Positions 1-11,230 of a stretch of 64,000 bases of DNA are shown here, in pieces. The notes beneath the pieces are model-generated. The model was not told the DNA's origin and made no database searches. It saw only the letters and a program-made list of their open reading frames with translations. This DNA is from Malania oleifera (lineage: Eukaryota > Streptophyta > Magnoliopsida > Santalales > Ximeniaceae). A program made the position numbers and the translations under genes. The stretch's first letter is position 1, and each line of letters begins with the position of its first letter. The stretch lies in NCBI RefSeq assembly GCF_029873635.1, contig NC_080428.1:63545957-63609956 (forward strand), read 5' to 3'.

Positions 1-855
1 GGAACTGACGATAGTAACCCGCCAGTCCTAGAAAACTCTAAACCTCCTGCACATTCTTCGGCCTTATCTAGTCGACCATAGCTTCAATCTTGCTAGGATC
101 AACTGATATTCCATCCCCAGTAACCACATGGGCTTAGAACACAATTTGACTCATCCAGAATTCACATTTCTTCAATTTAGCATACAACTTCTTCTCCCAC
201 AAAATTTGTTATACTAACCTTCAATGTTCCACATGCTCTTCCGTACTCATCGAGTATACTAGAATGTCTTCAATGAATACCACCACGAATCGATCTAGGT
301 ACTCATGGAAAGCCCTGTTCATCAAGTCCATGAACACCGCCGGAGCATTCGTCAACCCAAAAGGCATGACTAAGAACTCGTAGTGGCTATACCTGGTTCG
401 AAAAGTTGTCTTCGCTACATCCTCCGCTCTAACCCTCACCTGATGATATTCTGACTGCAAATCGATCTTCGAAAAGACCCGCGTGCTCTATAACTCGTCA
501 AAGAGATCATCTATACGAGGTAAAGGATAACGGTTTTTCAAAGTTACCTTGTTGATCTCACGGTAATCAATGCACATCTGCATCGATCCGTCCTTCTTCT
601 TCACAAACAGTACTGGAGCTCCCTAGGGAGAAACACTAGGTCAAATGAATCCCCTATCCAGTAATTCCTGTAACTGCTCCTTTAACTCTCGAAGTCTTGC
701 TGGAGCCATCCTGTATGGAGCTTTAGAGATCGGTGCCTTACCGGGCAGCAACTCTATCACAAACTCCACCTCACGATCTGGAGGTAAACCAGGTAAATCA
801 TCTATAAATACATTCAAAAACTCGCTCACTACCCGAATGTCCTTGAGTCTCAACT
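1..855 (-). pseudogene. fossil gypsy reverse transcriptase region
   Basis: The minus-strand translation carries typical gypsy RT wording: a pre-RT segment [12 protein letters not shown], then [20 protein letters not shown], and FIEDILVYS, which is the place of the YxDD active-site box. This is the polymerase domain that would copy element RNA to DNA. The domain continues off the left edge. Broken; part of element 1. Confidence 0.88.
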
Positions 856-859
856 CATC

Positions 860-1440
860 CTATGGCGGTTCCTTTCTACAAGTTAGGTACCCCTGACATC
901 CGTCCAAGAGTAGCCTCCTCGCCTGTAGTGCCGACAAAATTTGTGGTGCTGGACACACACATGACCCCACAAATTCATACTCCTGCTCCCCAAGAGGTCT
1001 GAAAACTACCACCTTCCTACGACAATCGATCACGGCATAACTGGAGAACAACCAGTCCATCCCTAAAATGACATCGAACCCAGACATGTCATATACCACA
1101 AGATTCGCTGGTAGCAGCTTCTCCTGAATTTCCACTAGGCAGTTTACCAACATCTTCCTACAGAAAGATACACTCCCAGATGGCGTAGTAACAGATAACA
1201 CTTCATTCATGTCTCGGGTCTCAACCCCACACCATCCCACAAAATTCATAAATACAAAAGAATGGGTTGCACCCGAATCAAACAGAATAGAAGTTTTATT
1301 CGAAAGCAATAATAACGTACCTATCACCACGTTACTTGCATGCTCGGCGTCCGCAAGAGTAAGAGAGTATACTCTGGCCAAAACTGTATTCGTCTGAGCG
1401 GTCCCCCGAGGTATCTGATTGCTCCATCGATTCCCACTAA
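860..1440 (-). pseudogene. fossil gypsy aspartic protease region
   Basis: Minus-strand translation contains ILFDSGATHSFV, the retropepsin D-S/T-G-A active-site box, followed downstream by VILGMDWL, the usual second landmark of plant gypsy proteases. It lies between gag and RT as expected. Broken; part of element 1. Confidence 0.85.
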
Positions 1441-1449
1441 ATGCAGGCA

Positions 1450-2440
1450 CATCTCGCCTCAGTGCACGACAATCACGAAACATGTGACCCGACTGGCCAC
1501 AATTATAGCAGATACCTCCAAATAACTGGCACTCGCCCTCATGCCATTTGTGGCATCTGGCACAACATCCACGAGTCTGGCTCCCCTGAGAATCCTAACG
1601 CTCAGTATTCTGGCAGTAACCCGAGTCCTTGCTCCTCTTCTTCCACGATCCCTGACAAGATTCTTTCTGAGAACCAGAAGGTACTGTCCTCTTCTTCGAT
1701 TCTTGATCCATCTCATCCTCTCGGATACCAGTCTCAATCACCGTGACTTTATCCTCCAACACCGAGAACTCACGGATCTGAAGCATACCCACCAGTCTAC
1801 GGATATCCTACCTCAAACCCTTCTCGAACCTCTAAGTCTTCTCATACTCGCTCGAGATCATACATGGTGCAAAGCGGGACAACTCTATGTATTGAGCCGC
1901 ATACCCCTGCACCGTCAAACTCCCCTGAGTCAGCGCAAAAAAATCATCTGCCTTTGCTTCACATACTGAAGCCGGGAAGTATCCATCAAAGAACACCTCC
2001 TTGAATCGGCTCCACGTCATCTCCTCAGGACCAGCTCTCTGCTTCTCCAGTAGATCCACTGCAGTCCACCATCGACCTGCCTCCCTAGACAGCTTGAAGG
2101 TGGCATAAAGAACTCGTTGCCCATCCGTGCAGTGTAGGACCTCCAAAATATTCTCAATCTTCTCCACCTAATCCTCTGCTATCATCAGGTCAGGTCCTCC
2201 ATAGAACGTTGGAGGATGCATGCGTGTGAACCTCTCAATGGTGCACCCCGCAGCAGTAGGAGAGCACTCACGTCTCCTCACACTCCGCCCGATCTCCCGT
2301 AATACCTGCCTCGTCAAACCTCGAGGCACAAAAGGAGACTCATCACTCGCAGTCTCCTCGGAGCCACTTCCCAGGTTATTATCCTTAGGCTCCATTTTGC
2401 TGCACAATAGGAATCTATCAGTATCCCTACAACACATAGA
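1450..2440 (-). pseudogene. fossil gypsy gag region
   Basis: Minus-strand translation includes TFKLSREAGRWWTAV and the following SRFKEVFFDGYFPAS, which is the retrotransposon gag core (capsid-like). A Cys/His-rich zinc-knuckle segment lies nearer the protease. Gag would package the element's RNA. Broken; part of element 1. Confidence 0.85.
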
Positions 2441-2704
2441 GTTAACACAATAATCTACACTAATCGTGTTAACTACTTCCTACCAAGTCTAGGTCTGTCC
2501 TATCACACCGACACGAAAGTCATCAATGATTTGCCCTACTTTTACTGGAACCGTTATCCTAGGAAAAACACGAAATACCGTCGACAATTGCCGGTCTAGC
2601 AACTGAATGACCCTCAACCAACTCTACCCATATCCACATCCTATACTCTGGTATGTACTCATAACTAAGCCTAACAAAGTCTACAAGATCTAGTAACCTG
2701 GTTA

Positions 2705-2716
2705 GCTTTGATACCA
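2705..2716 (-). other. primer-binding site (initiator-Met tRNA type), element 1
   Basis: The minus strand reads TGGTATCAAAGC just inside the LTR, matching the 3' end of plant initiator-Met tRNA as used by most plant LTR elements. It fixes the element's orientation and the inner edge of its 5' LTR. Confidence 0.85.
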
Positions 2717-3267
2717 AGCTATCATGCCTCGAACCCGGAAATGGGACCCGGGGGTGAATTTGAATAACCTAAGCTTTCCTTGTATCATACAAATCATCAT
2801 AGATACAGTACAAAGGATGAGGGTCCGACCCCGTGGGGTTCTCAGGCACCCTAAACACATCCAAACACAATCATATACGTAGAGGAAAAACCATACATAC
2901 ATATGCAGTACCATACCAGAGTCTATACAAGAGTAGACACAATGCTCTATCAAAACGTACAAACGGGTGCCCAACACATCCCAATATGGCAACCCACCAA
3001 AATTACAGTCCTAGCACTTACCTAGCGCTAAACGCAGTACACCGGGCACTATACTCCTTAAACCAGGATGCTAGTTCCGGTTACCCGAAGGACCTGTAAA
3101 AATGTACGTATAGCAGGGGTGAGACACCTCTCAATAAGGAAGAACACAAGTTATATCGGTGTGTGGCATTTGAGTGTTATCATGATACACTAACATGCAT
3201 GAATCAATAGTCAAAACAATCAAAACAGTTCTAGTATTTTCACAACCAAGCAATACAATCTGGTGTC

Positions 3268-3580
3268 GTCACACCCTTCGGCTCGAAGCTGGACTGTCCG
3301 GTGGTATTTCACACCCTTCAGTAAAAATCGGTGATCTGGTGATATTTCACACCCTTCGGCTCAAAGCTGGACTATTTGGTGGTATTTCACACCCTTTGGC
3401 AAACGCCGGTGATCTGGTGATATTTCACCCCCTTCGACTCCAAGCCGGACTGTCTTGTGGTATTTTACACCCTTCGAAAAACACTGGTGATCTGGTGATA
3501 TTTCACACCCTTCAGCAAACGCCGGCCAATCTAGTGGTATTGCGCACTCTTCGGCAAAAGCCGTATTTTCAAACCTGGAA
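3268..3580. repeat. minisatellite in LTR, ~78-bp period made of ~39-bp half units
   Basis: The phrase CACACCCTTCGGC or close variants recurs about every 39 bp (near 3271, 3311, 3349, 3389, 3427, 3467, 3505, 3543). Alternate units resemble each other most, giving a 78-bp higher-order period and about four copies. Each unit ends with a GGTGATATTT or GGTGGTATTT segment. Confidence 0.8.
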
Positions 3581-4207
3581 CAATTCGGAACCTCGTTTCT
3601 ATTTCACCAAAATACAACATATGCATGCTCATATAACCAAACAAACCACACCCATTTGGTAATCTAAGTCATGGTTTTCCAAATAAATACAGTTTAAACA
3701 AGTCAAGGCACGACCATCCCAATATCACAGTATAAATCACACATATACTCGATTTTCAACAAAACCAGGGATGTAGCCCGTCGCCCTCTTTTCCCAAAAC
3801 TGTAATAATGAAAAACCCACAGTTTTCCCCATTAGATCCCCCCGAATGAGTAGCCGAAACACATACAGGACCGTGGACCACAGTTCCCTTGAGTCCGATT
3901 TCAAAAATAACCAATATAAACATAGTTCCTTTACCTTATCCCCGAATAGCCAATCCCGAACTCCAAGGTCCCTAAACAGTGAGCCGAGTTCCAAGACCTA
4001 CAATCAACAGTACAGAATATACTCATAAGACTGATACCTACGAAACTACCGGATCAGAATTGAAAACCGAGCCTTACCTCGATTTTTCACCAATACCCAA
4101 AAATCTCCGAAACGAGATTCCGATCCATAGAAACTGTAGAGAATCCTTCCACGATCCTCGTGGTAACTTCATATTTCCGATTCCATCAACGATTCGTGAA
4201 TAAATCT

Positions 4208-4209
4208 AG

Positions 4210-4274
<65 letters not shown>

Positions 4275-4310
4275 GGAGAGTTTAGAGAGAGAGAGAGAGA
4301 GATGAGATAG
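4208..4310. repeat. (GA)n microsatellite in LTR
   Basis: A GA dinucleotide run of more than 60 bp with a short interruption and a second, shorter run. It lies downstream of the LTR's TATA box in element orientation, so it would fall in the transcribed leader. Confidence 0.9.
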
Positions 4311-4342
4311 AATTTTCTTAATGAAGAAGTAATGAAATTTCC

Positions 4343-4540
4343 TTTTATAGCCCTTTGACCCGGCCCAATTTCGTCGACGAAATGGTACCTTCGTAGACGA
4401 ATCTTTCACAAATTTCGTCGACGAATTGGTGGCCTCGTCAACGAATCTGGGATCTCCGATTTTTCCGAGACTCCTCAGCTTCTCCTTGTCGACGAATCTC
4501 TGAATTTCGTCGACGAAATCCGACTTTGTTGACGAATCTG
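4343..4540 (-). promoter_or_regulatory. U3 promoter of element 1: TATA box plus TTCGTCGACGAA palindromes
   Basis: A minus-strand TATAAAA (4343-4349) is followed, upstream in element orientation, by at least six copies or near-copies of the 12-bp palindrome TTCGTCGACGAA. They lie about 20-50 bp apart (4370, 4390, 4414, 4434, 4487 and 4505 regions, plus a diverged one near 4527). A promoter role is inferred from position; the palindromes are directly visible. Confidence 0.7.
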
Positions 4541-4605
4541 CTCTTTTACCAAAATGTCCCTCTCTTTATATATATAAACCCATTATCACGGTTCGGGTTC
4601 TTACA

Positions 4606-5678
4606 GTAACACATTTGCATCATTTCCCAGTAAAAGCATATATGTGTATCTCATTTCATCATTACTAAATAAAAACATATATCATCATTTCTATAAAAAA
4701 AAAATATATCTATATTTTTCATATCTTCATATCCGTATCGAACATATCAATATATCTCATATTTTCATTTTTGTATAAAATATCTCTATAACTCATATCA
4801 TTACTTCTCAATACAAATAACATTTATTAGTATATAACACATTCCCAGTATAAAATGATTATTTCATGTTTCTCATGTCACACAAATTTTTAACTAATAA
4901 TCATAATATAATAAATAGAGGGAAAATATCCATATCATAGTTTTTCAAACTATATACCATGTTCTTAATTTCACATACTTTAATCAACAGTTAAATTCCC
5001 AACAAAATACCCATTATAATTTATTCCCCTTACTTGCTCACTGAGAGGATTCCTGCAAAGATTCTAAACCCATGCCTGCAGCGTTTCGGCGTTAAAAACC
5101 CTGAAATCATATTTCCCCAGTTCAATCAACTCAACTTTAGAATTATAATCATATTCACATTTCCTAGTTCTACACACTCCAATAACTAGTTAAATTGTAG
5201 ATCAACTAATAATTCATCTCCCTTACCTCAGCCTTGGAGTGGTGCCTGGAATATCTAAATTGAAAATCTACTTCGATTAACCTACTTAGGGTCGCTCCTA
5301 AGACCCCGTGGTAGCATGTGATTGTTGAATTGGGCTGAAATCGAAGCGAAATCGAAGAGAGAAGGGATAGGGTGTCCATGGGTTGAGAGAGAGTGAGTGA
5401 GTGAGTGAAATTATGTTTTTTTAAAACCAAACAAACTGTAGTTCCCCTTTAATTCAGCACTGTCAAACAAAACTGTCAACAGCGTCCCAAATCGTCAATG
5501 GTTTGAGTTTTTAACCCTTGTATTTTTCACCGTTTTATCGTTACTGAACCGCAGTTACAGAAAACTGTGGACGGTTTCCTGGCCTCCCACCAAACTGCCG
5601 ACGTTTTGGTCTACACCAAACTAAATTTCCTTCTTTTCTTTTTATTTTCTCATTAATTCAATTTTTCGAGTCTCTACA
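4606..5678 (-). repeat. older gypsy-type LTR (LTR F), right part
   Basis: This is the continuation of an LTR into which element 1 inserted. It has the 'ATAATTTATTCCCCTTAC' segment common to the LTRs of this window and ends TCTCTACA at 5678. Its U3 (about 5461-5612) has diverged palindromes fitting AAACYGTCRACGGTTT. The left part lies outside the window, so it is unclear whether it is solo. Confidence 0.65.
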
Positions 5679-6428
5679 TATAAAATAAAATTAATTTTCT
5701 GAAACCTACGTTTTTAGCTTTAATCTTTGTTTGACTACCCTTTCCCACAATTTCATGGTATGACTCATACGTTTAATTTCACAATAGTTATTATAATTTC
5801 GAGTATCTCATTTCTTTTTGTATATAGATATTAAAGTATTTTTTTTCTATTCATTTGACATTTTCTTTATTTTTATAATTGTGTTAAATAAATTAATTAA
5901 TCACATAATTCTGTTATTGTCTAAACATTTCCAAATTTCAATTGAAATGTTATTCAATCCAATAGTTATTTATTAAATTAGTTATATATATATCCATAGT
6001 TTACAAATATTTTAATTAAAAGATAAATTATAACTTTAAAACATTTTTTTGGAAAGATAATAATAAAAATAATAAGATGATTGAAAACCGTTTAGACTTC
6101 CTTAATTAATAGTAAAAATAAGTCATACTATTAATTGGTAAAGTCAAAAGGTGGCTCCTTTTTTCTTCTGTTATTCTTAGAATACTTTGACTTTGTAGAA
6201 GTTAAAACTTAAAATAAAAATTTTAGGATAAATTAATAATTAATCATTTAAAATATTGTGCAGGACTCCCCCATAATTTTCCTTAACTCCCAAAACCGCT
6301 TCATTGACTTTGTTGGATTAATTATCAAATGTTCGGTCACTCTAAGAAAGATATAAAAATATTAATTATTTTTACAAAAGTCAAAATATATATACAGCCA
6401 CTGGGATGACTCAAAGAGTTTAAATTGA

Positions 6429-6473
6429 GTGTGCGTGTGTGTGTATGTGTGTGTGAGAGAGAGAGAGAGAGAA
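6429..6473. repeat. (GT)n(GA)n compound microsatellite
   Basis: A GT-rich run passes directly into an uninterrupted GA run of about 20 bp. Confidence 0.9.
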
Positions 6474-6594
6474 ATCCTAATGAGCCCAATTAAAAGTCGA
6501 AGAAATATAGTAATTACAAATCGACAAAGAAGTCTTCATTTTCGAAAAATGGGCCTTGAACTATTTGGACCTTGTTGCTCTCCTTTTTAGGTAT

Positions 6595-6770
6595 GTCCAG
6601 GGTGTCCATGTCCGTTTTACGGTCCGTGACTAATCCCACGACCTGTGTAGCTAGCCCCACAACCCACAGGGAGGATAAATATTCAAGAGCCCAGCCGCAG
6701 GAATCGAACCCAGGAGGGGAGAAAGCCTTGACCTCGTGAGAGGTACTCCCAGAATCCGTCCTGTTTTAAA
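6595..6770 (-). mobile_element. Au-like SINE
   Basis: On the minus strand this stretch has the pol III B-box GGGTTCGATTCC (6700-6711), preceded by CCTCTCACGAGG (A-box side). It ends with CGTGGGATTAGTC ... GGACACCCTGG, the 3' wording I associate with the plant Au SINE family. SINEs are non-coding and depend on LINE enzymes for movement. Family assignment is from memory of the motif; a diverged tRNA-derived SINE of another family is possible. Confidence 0.65.
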
Positions 6771-7780
6771 CCATGAAAAGAGGCTAATGAAAAATAAACA
6801 AGAGAAATTATATAAAGTTATGATGAAATAAATTTTCAAAACCTGAACCATTATTTGTCCGTTTAAATTGAGTTCAGGCTTATAGGTAACTTGTTTATCA
6901 TTGGGTCAATCAGAACCCAACCTAATTATTTAATAGGTTATTTGGATTCGGATCCCAGATCAACAATTTAATTTTTTTTTAAATTATTTTATTTAATACA
7001 TATAAATTTTGACGATGCATATATGACGTAGGTGCTTTATTTTGTCCAACTCTTATATAGCAAAATTTGGCTGGCTCTAACTTCCTAGTATCTTCATTAT
7101 TCTCATACTATTTATCTAAAAGTAATTAATTTCAAGTGGTTTATAAAGTTGTAAACAACTCACAACTAAAACTTATTAAGAAAATAAATATTTTTAAAAT
7201 CAGAGGACACTTTTCTCCGTCCCTTTCTTTAACAAAAAAATTGAGAAAAATAAAAAGAAGAAGGGTGAAGATTAATTAGCTACAATAACTTTTCTGAGTA
7301 GGAAGTCTTGCTTTTATTATTCTTAACCATATTTAACTTGTGTATTCTAACATTTTTCGTCTGTTGTTTTTGTAGATTTGGTATATTTTTTAATGCAAAA
7401 GTTGTTGCTTTTGTATTAATATACACATAAAAATTAGTTAATAAGATAACAATGTGTAAATAAAGAAATGAAAATTCAATTAAAATGATTTAGATAAAAC
7501 AATATTTAAAAAGTTCAATTTATATAGCGCTGAAAGGGACATGGGAGCTTGCCTTTGCAAACTCGTTTTTGCAGCAGCTTCTTTTTTAACTTTTTGGAAG
7601 CACATTCCCATGGGTTGCACATGGCCATGGATCGTGGCACTGCTGTTTATTTATTTATTTATTATTTATTATTATTTTTATTTACTATTATTTTTTAAGT
7701 GAATTGATCAATCAACTCCCAAGAATTGGTCAGTTGGGTTGGTACACAGGGGTTGTCAGCCATTGCAACTTGTAATACGG

Positions 7781-8120
7781 GAGGAACTTTACACCTGGTG
7801 CCACGGACTGCCAATTAAAACTCAATTAATAGGCCGTGCTGCACTCGTCGAGGCTCTCTCTCGAAGAGTTAACCAATGACTATACGTTCAATTCGGTTGT
7901 TAGGAACACTCAAGAGGTTTTCGAAAGCCATTCATAGTCATGAAATATCAATTCCAACAATAATGAATTTATGAAGACAAGCGACCTTCATACTCAATGA
8001 CATGTGGAACGAGTTGTTATATTTAATCAACAAGACAACCACACAAGCATTCACCTGAATAATTCAACATCTAGTAAAAAAATCTCTAACAAGGACAAGT
8101 GAAGACGTCTATCCCCCCTA
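7781..8120. other. unassigned stretch between intergenic DNA and LTR fragment G
   Basis: More GC-balanced than its left neighbour. It contains GCCACGGACTGCC and TGTTAGGAACACTC, which look like LTR or mobile-element wording, but I cannot place a family, pair it with another copy in the window, or find coding potential. Confidence 0.4.
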
Positions 8121-8474
8121 TTTAACCGATGTCACACTTTTATACTGCGACATTCGTCGACTAGTCACGTCATCTCGTCGACGAGTCTAAGAAGAAATTC
8201 GTCGACAAACTCTCCCCTTCGTCGACGAAATTCAGAATCGCTCAAAACATCCTCTCGGTATCTTCTCGTCGACGAAACATGCCCTCGTCAACGAGACCCT
8301 CTTGTACCCTCGTCGACGAATCCCCTGTATTTGTCGACGAGGCCATGAGAAAATTCCTTGGATTATTACATCCAAAGTGCAATGTCGTCGACGAATTCTG
8401 CTACCTCCTTCTGTTTCTATTTCCATTTCCCTCCTTTTTTATTATTTAAATACCATTATTCTTCGGATCGTTAC
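8121..8474 (-). repeat. gypsy-type LTR fragment G (U3 end)
   Basis: Minus-oriented LTR tail with a TATA box (minus strand, 8138-8144) and an array of TTCGTCGACGAA/CTCGTCGACGAG palindromes (8151-8396). Its last six bases, GTTACA, lie at 11225-11230 on the far side of the solo LTR that split it. The left edge is cut off, so most of the LTR is gone. Confidence 0.7.
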
Positions 8475-9574
8475 TGTAACGATCCAAAAAAATAAATAAA
8501 TAAATAAATAAATTATAAAAATTATTATTATTAATTAATTAATTATTATTAAGAAAATTAATTAAATTAAGAAATTTAAGGATTTTAGATATATATATAT
8601 ATATATATATATAAGTATATATGTAAGTAATATGTACAAGTATGTGATAAGGTTAAAGAAAGGATAAAGGAAAGAAAAAGAAAAAGAAAAAAGAAAAAAG
8701 AAAAAGAAAAAAAAAAAGAAAAAGAAAACTTATTGCGTAAGTTTTCCTGCTAGAACAGTAGGAAAGAAGAAAAATAAAAGTTCCTTCTCACACGCAGATA
8801 AGAAAGGAAACAAATAAAGAGAAAGAAAAAAAATTAAATATATTCTCTCACTCTCCACTCCTCTTTTTTCTAAGATTTCACGGTCGATTCTCGTCCAATT
8901 GAAAATCCGAAGATACCACCGAACTCCATTCTTCGCCACCGACATATCTACTAAAGTGGATTTATCGTAGGAGTAACGTGGGCATATCTTGTGGGGTAAG
9001 CCAAATTTTTATTCTTATCTCAATTTTTCCTAAATTTTAAGCCAAATGAACGATCGGATACCATCACGAGAATCTAGGGATAATTCTCTACAAGTCTAGC
9101 GGAGTGAAATTCTTGTGGGGTTATTGTAGAAATAGTCCAAAATTAGGCTAAATGTGTTATTTAGAAATTAATTATTATAAATTAGGAAATGTTAAAATAA
9201 TATTTTATTGGGGTTGATTTGATTGAATCAGGGTTCGGGTGAGCGTCGCGGGTATAAGTTTGGGAGCCCTGCAAGCGTAATTTAGGGAATTAGGTAAGGG
9301 GGAATAAAATTATATCAGTATTTTATTAAAGTGAACCAATTATTTACGAGCATATGAAATTTATTATTTATCTATATTATTTTCAGAATAACCTGATTAT
9401 TGGAAAAATGATGATTTGGTTTATGGTTATATTTGGGATAATTGTTTATGATATTAAATTCGTATGACATGAGAGTAATTTTCCTAATAAATTGAATATG
9501 AATTACTGTGGTATTTGGGTTTGCATGTGGGGGTGTTTGAAATGATTATGGTAAGATGAATGAGTTGTTATGTT

Positions 9575-9690
9575 TGACTCCTGTGTGGAAATGTATTAAT
9601 CTGTGGGAATACTGTGTGGAAATGTATTGATCTTTTGGATTACTGTGTGAGAATGTATTAATCTGTTGGATTCCTGTGTGGAAATGATTT
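9575..9690. repeat. short tandem repeat in LTR P, ~32-bp unit
   Basis: About three and a half copies of a unit beginning CTGTGTGGAAATGTATT, differing at a few positions. Confidence 0.75.
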
Positions 9691-9904
9691 AATGCGTTTG
9701 TGTGAACCAATTGTGTGGTTATTCGTATGCATCTCAATATAACGTTGGCATGAGGAGGTTATTATATTGCCTAGATGTAAATGATGATGTGACGTTGGCA
9801 GGTCGAGGAGCTCGTCGTATTGTTATTTATATGGGGTAGGACATTGGCAGGTCGAGGAGCTTGTTCTATTGATGTATGACGGGTAGGTCATGGGAATTAG
9901 ATAC

Positions 9905-10225
9905 TGGTGAATAATAGCGCCTGTGTAGGCCATGTTATATACCCTGTGTGGGTAGTGGTGCTTGTGTGGGCCACGTTATATCCTGTGTGAATAATGGCGT
10001 CTGTGTGAGCCATGTTATATACCCTGTGTGGGTATTGGTGCTTGTGTGGGCCACGTTATATCCTGTGTGGATAATGGCGTCAGTGTGAGCCATGTTATAT
10101 ACCCTGTGTGGCTAGTGGTGCCTGTGTGGGCCACGTTATATCTTATGTGGATAATGGCGCCTGTGTGGGCCATGTTATGTACCATGTGTGGTTAGTGGTA
10201 CCTGTGTGGGCCATGTGTAGATAAG
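9905..10225. repeat. 80-bp minisatellite in LTR P, about four copies
   Basis: The segment ACCCTGTGTGGGTAGTGGTG or a variant recurs at 9941, 10021, 10101 and 10181, an exact 80-bp period. Each unit is two related ~40-bp halves, one with GGGCCACGTTATAT and one with GAGCCATGTTATAT. Confidence 0.88.
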
Positions 10226-10399
10226 AAGTACGTAGGTGCCTGTGTGGGCCACATACTGACATGTACGCAGTTGCTCTGTGTGGGCCACGTACTGAGGACA
10301 TTGGAAGATGAAGTATGAGATGCATGATTCCTGTGTGGATGTGTTGTGCGCATGTGAATTTAATTATAGCATAAAAATAATAACATAGCATATTGTGAA

Positions 10400-10700
10400 T
10401 GCATGTGTGTGCATGCGGCGAGGTAAACATACCACCGGGGGCTTGCTGAGAAAGGCAAGTGCTCTGCTAGGTAGTTTCTTGGTATCTATGCAAAGGGATG
10501 CTACTTGTATGGGCGGGTAGACATCCCGATCCTCGGAAACCTTCGCCTTTAAAATAATAAAGATGTGTGTACTGGCGGCGAAGTAATACTTCACCTAAGG
10601 GCTTACTGAGTAAGGTGAGTGCTTTGGTAGGTAGTTTTTAGTACCAGAGCAGAGGAAAACTACTTGTATGGGCGGGTAATCTTCCCTATACTTGGGGACT
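10400..10700. repeat. ~160-bp tandem duplication in LTR P
   Basis: Two adjacent diverged copies share CTACTTGTATGGGCGGGTA and the GCTTGCTGAG/GCTTACTGAG word, which lie at 10441 and 10601. The 160-bp period is twice that of the neighbouring 80-bp array. Confidence 0.75.
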
Positions 10701-11230
10701 TTCGCCTGCACAAAAATTATGTACTTGTGCATATTGAATGTGTGTGTGATATTGGATGTCGGGAATGTTATTAATGGTACATTTTCTCAGTTGTTATTGA
10801 TGTTATATGAGAAGCAGTTTATTTTGAGGCATAAATATTAAAACTCATTTGTCACACACTGTTATAATTTATTCCACCCTTACTGAGAAGTGTCTCACCC
10901 TAGTGGATTAACAATTTTTCAGGTTCTTCTGGAGACCGGGTTTGAAGGTCTAGGCTGGGACTATTTGTGATAGTTTCTTTTTGGGGTATTGTGAGATACT
11001 GATATATGTATAGATATATTTGTACGGAAGTATGTTTTAAATGCTGGTTGTGGATACAGATATTTGGATGTTGTAGTGTTGGTTTTTGGTTGTTATATAG
11101 AACTCTGGTATTTATTTGAAGTTATTTATTCATGTGCCGCTACGTGTATGTTAATTGTGGTATCAGATACAGGTGATTGGAACACGTGGTACTCGGGCCC
11201 CACTTGGCGGGTCGGGGCGTCACAGTTACA

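Larger units (their letters stand above)
1..4605 (-). mobile_element. Ty3/gypsy element 1, 5' part (runs off the left edge)
   Basis: Read on the minus strand, the order is LTR (4605-2720), primer-binding site, gag, protease and the start of reverse transcriptase, which continues past position 1. The order and the gag/RT wording fit a plant gypsy element, probably of the Del/Tekay chromovirus group. The 1886-bp LTR starts TGTAAGAACC and ends GAGGCATGATA, like the solo LTR at 49367-51256. The right flank begins GTAAC; the matching target copy would lie outside the window. The element sits inside an older LTR (4606-5678). It is a broken fossil with several breaks in the visible coding part. Confidence 0.9.
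2720..4605 (-). repeat. 5' LTR of gypsy element 1 (1886 bp)
   Basis: On the minus strand it runs from TGTAAGAACCCGAACC at 4605 to GAGGCATGATA at 2720, next to the primer-binding site. Length and both ends match the solo LTR at 49367-51256. It contains a minisatellite (3268-3580), a GA tract (about 4208-4310), a TATA box and a palindrome array in U3. Confidence 0.85.
5679..7780. other. AT-rich intergenic DNA, no gene seen
   Basis: Apart from the SINE and a GT/GA microsatellite noted separately, I see no exon-like open frame, RNA gene or LTR edge here. Long A/T stretches dominate. Around 7590-7640 a few words resemble the XTH 5' flank in inverted orientation, but the match is too short to call. 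Confidence 0.6.
8475..11224 (+). repeat. solo LTR P, 2.75 kb, gypsy-type, target duplication GTTAC
   Basis: Starts TGTAACGATCC, ends GGGGCGTCACA, and is flanked by GTTAC on both sides (8470-8474 and 11225-11229), with no internal element DNA. This is the product expected from LTR-LTR recombination. The site used is the last few bases of LTR G. It carries minisatellites at about 9575-9690, 9905-10225 and 10400-10700. No TTCGTCGACGAA array is visible in it. Confidence 0.88.

Noticed and set aside
6695-6770. tRNA gene (B-box GGGTTCGATTCC on the minus strand)
   Set aside because: No cloverleaf can be drawn around it, and the flanking wording fits an Au-like SINE.
7590-7640. Inverted copy of the XTH 5' flank (GGGTTGCACATGGCCATGG)
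   Set aside because: The match is only about 20 bp of partly palindromic sequence and does not extend; chance is a fair explanation.
8465-8485. Perfect 21-bp palindrome as a terminator or protein-binding site
   Set aside because: Fully explained by the insertion of LTR P into the end of LTR G in opposite orientation.
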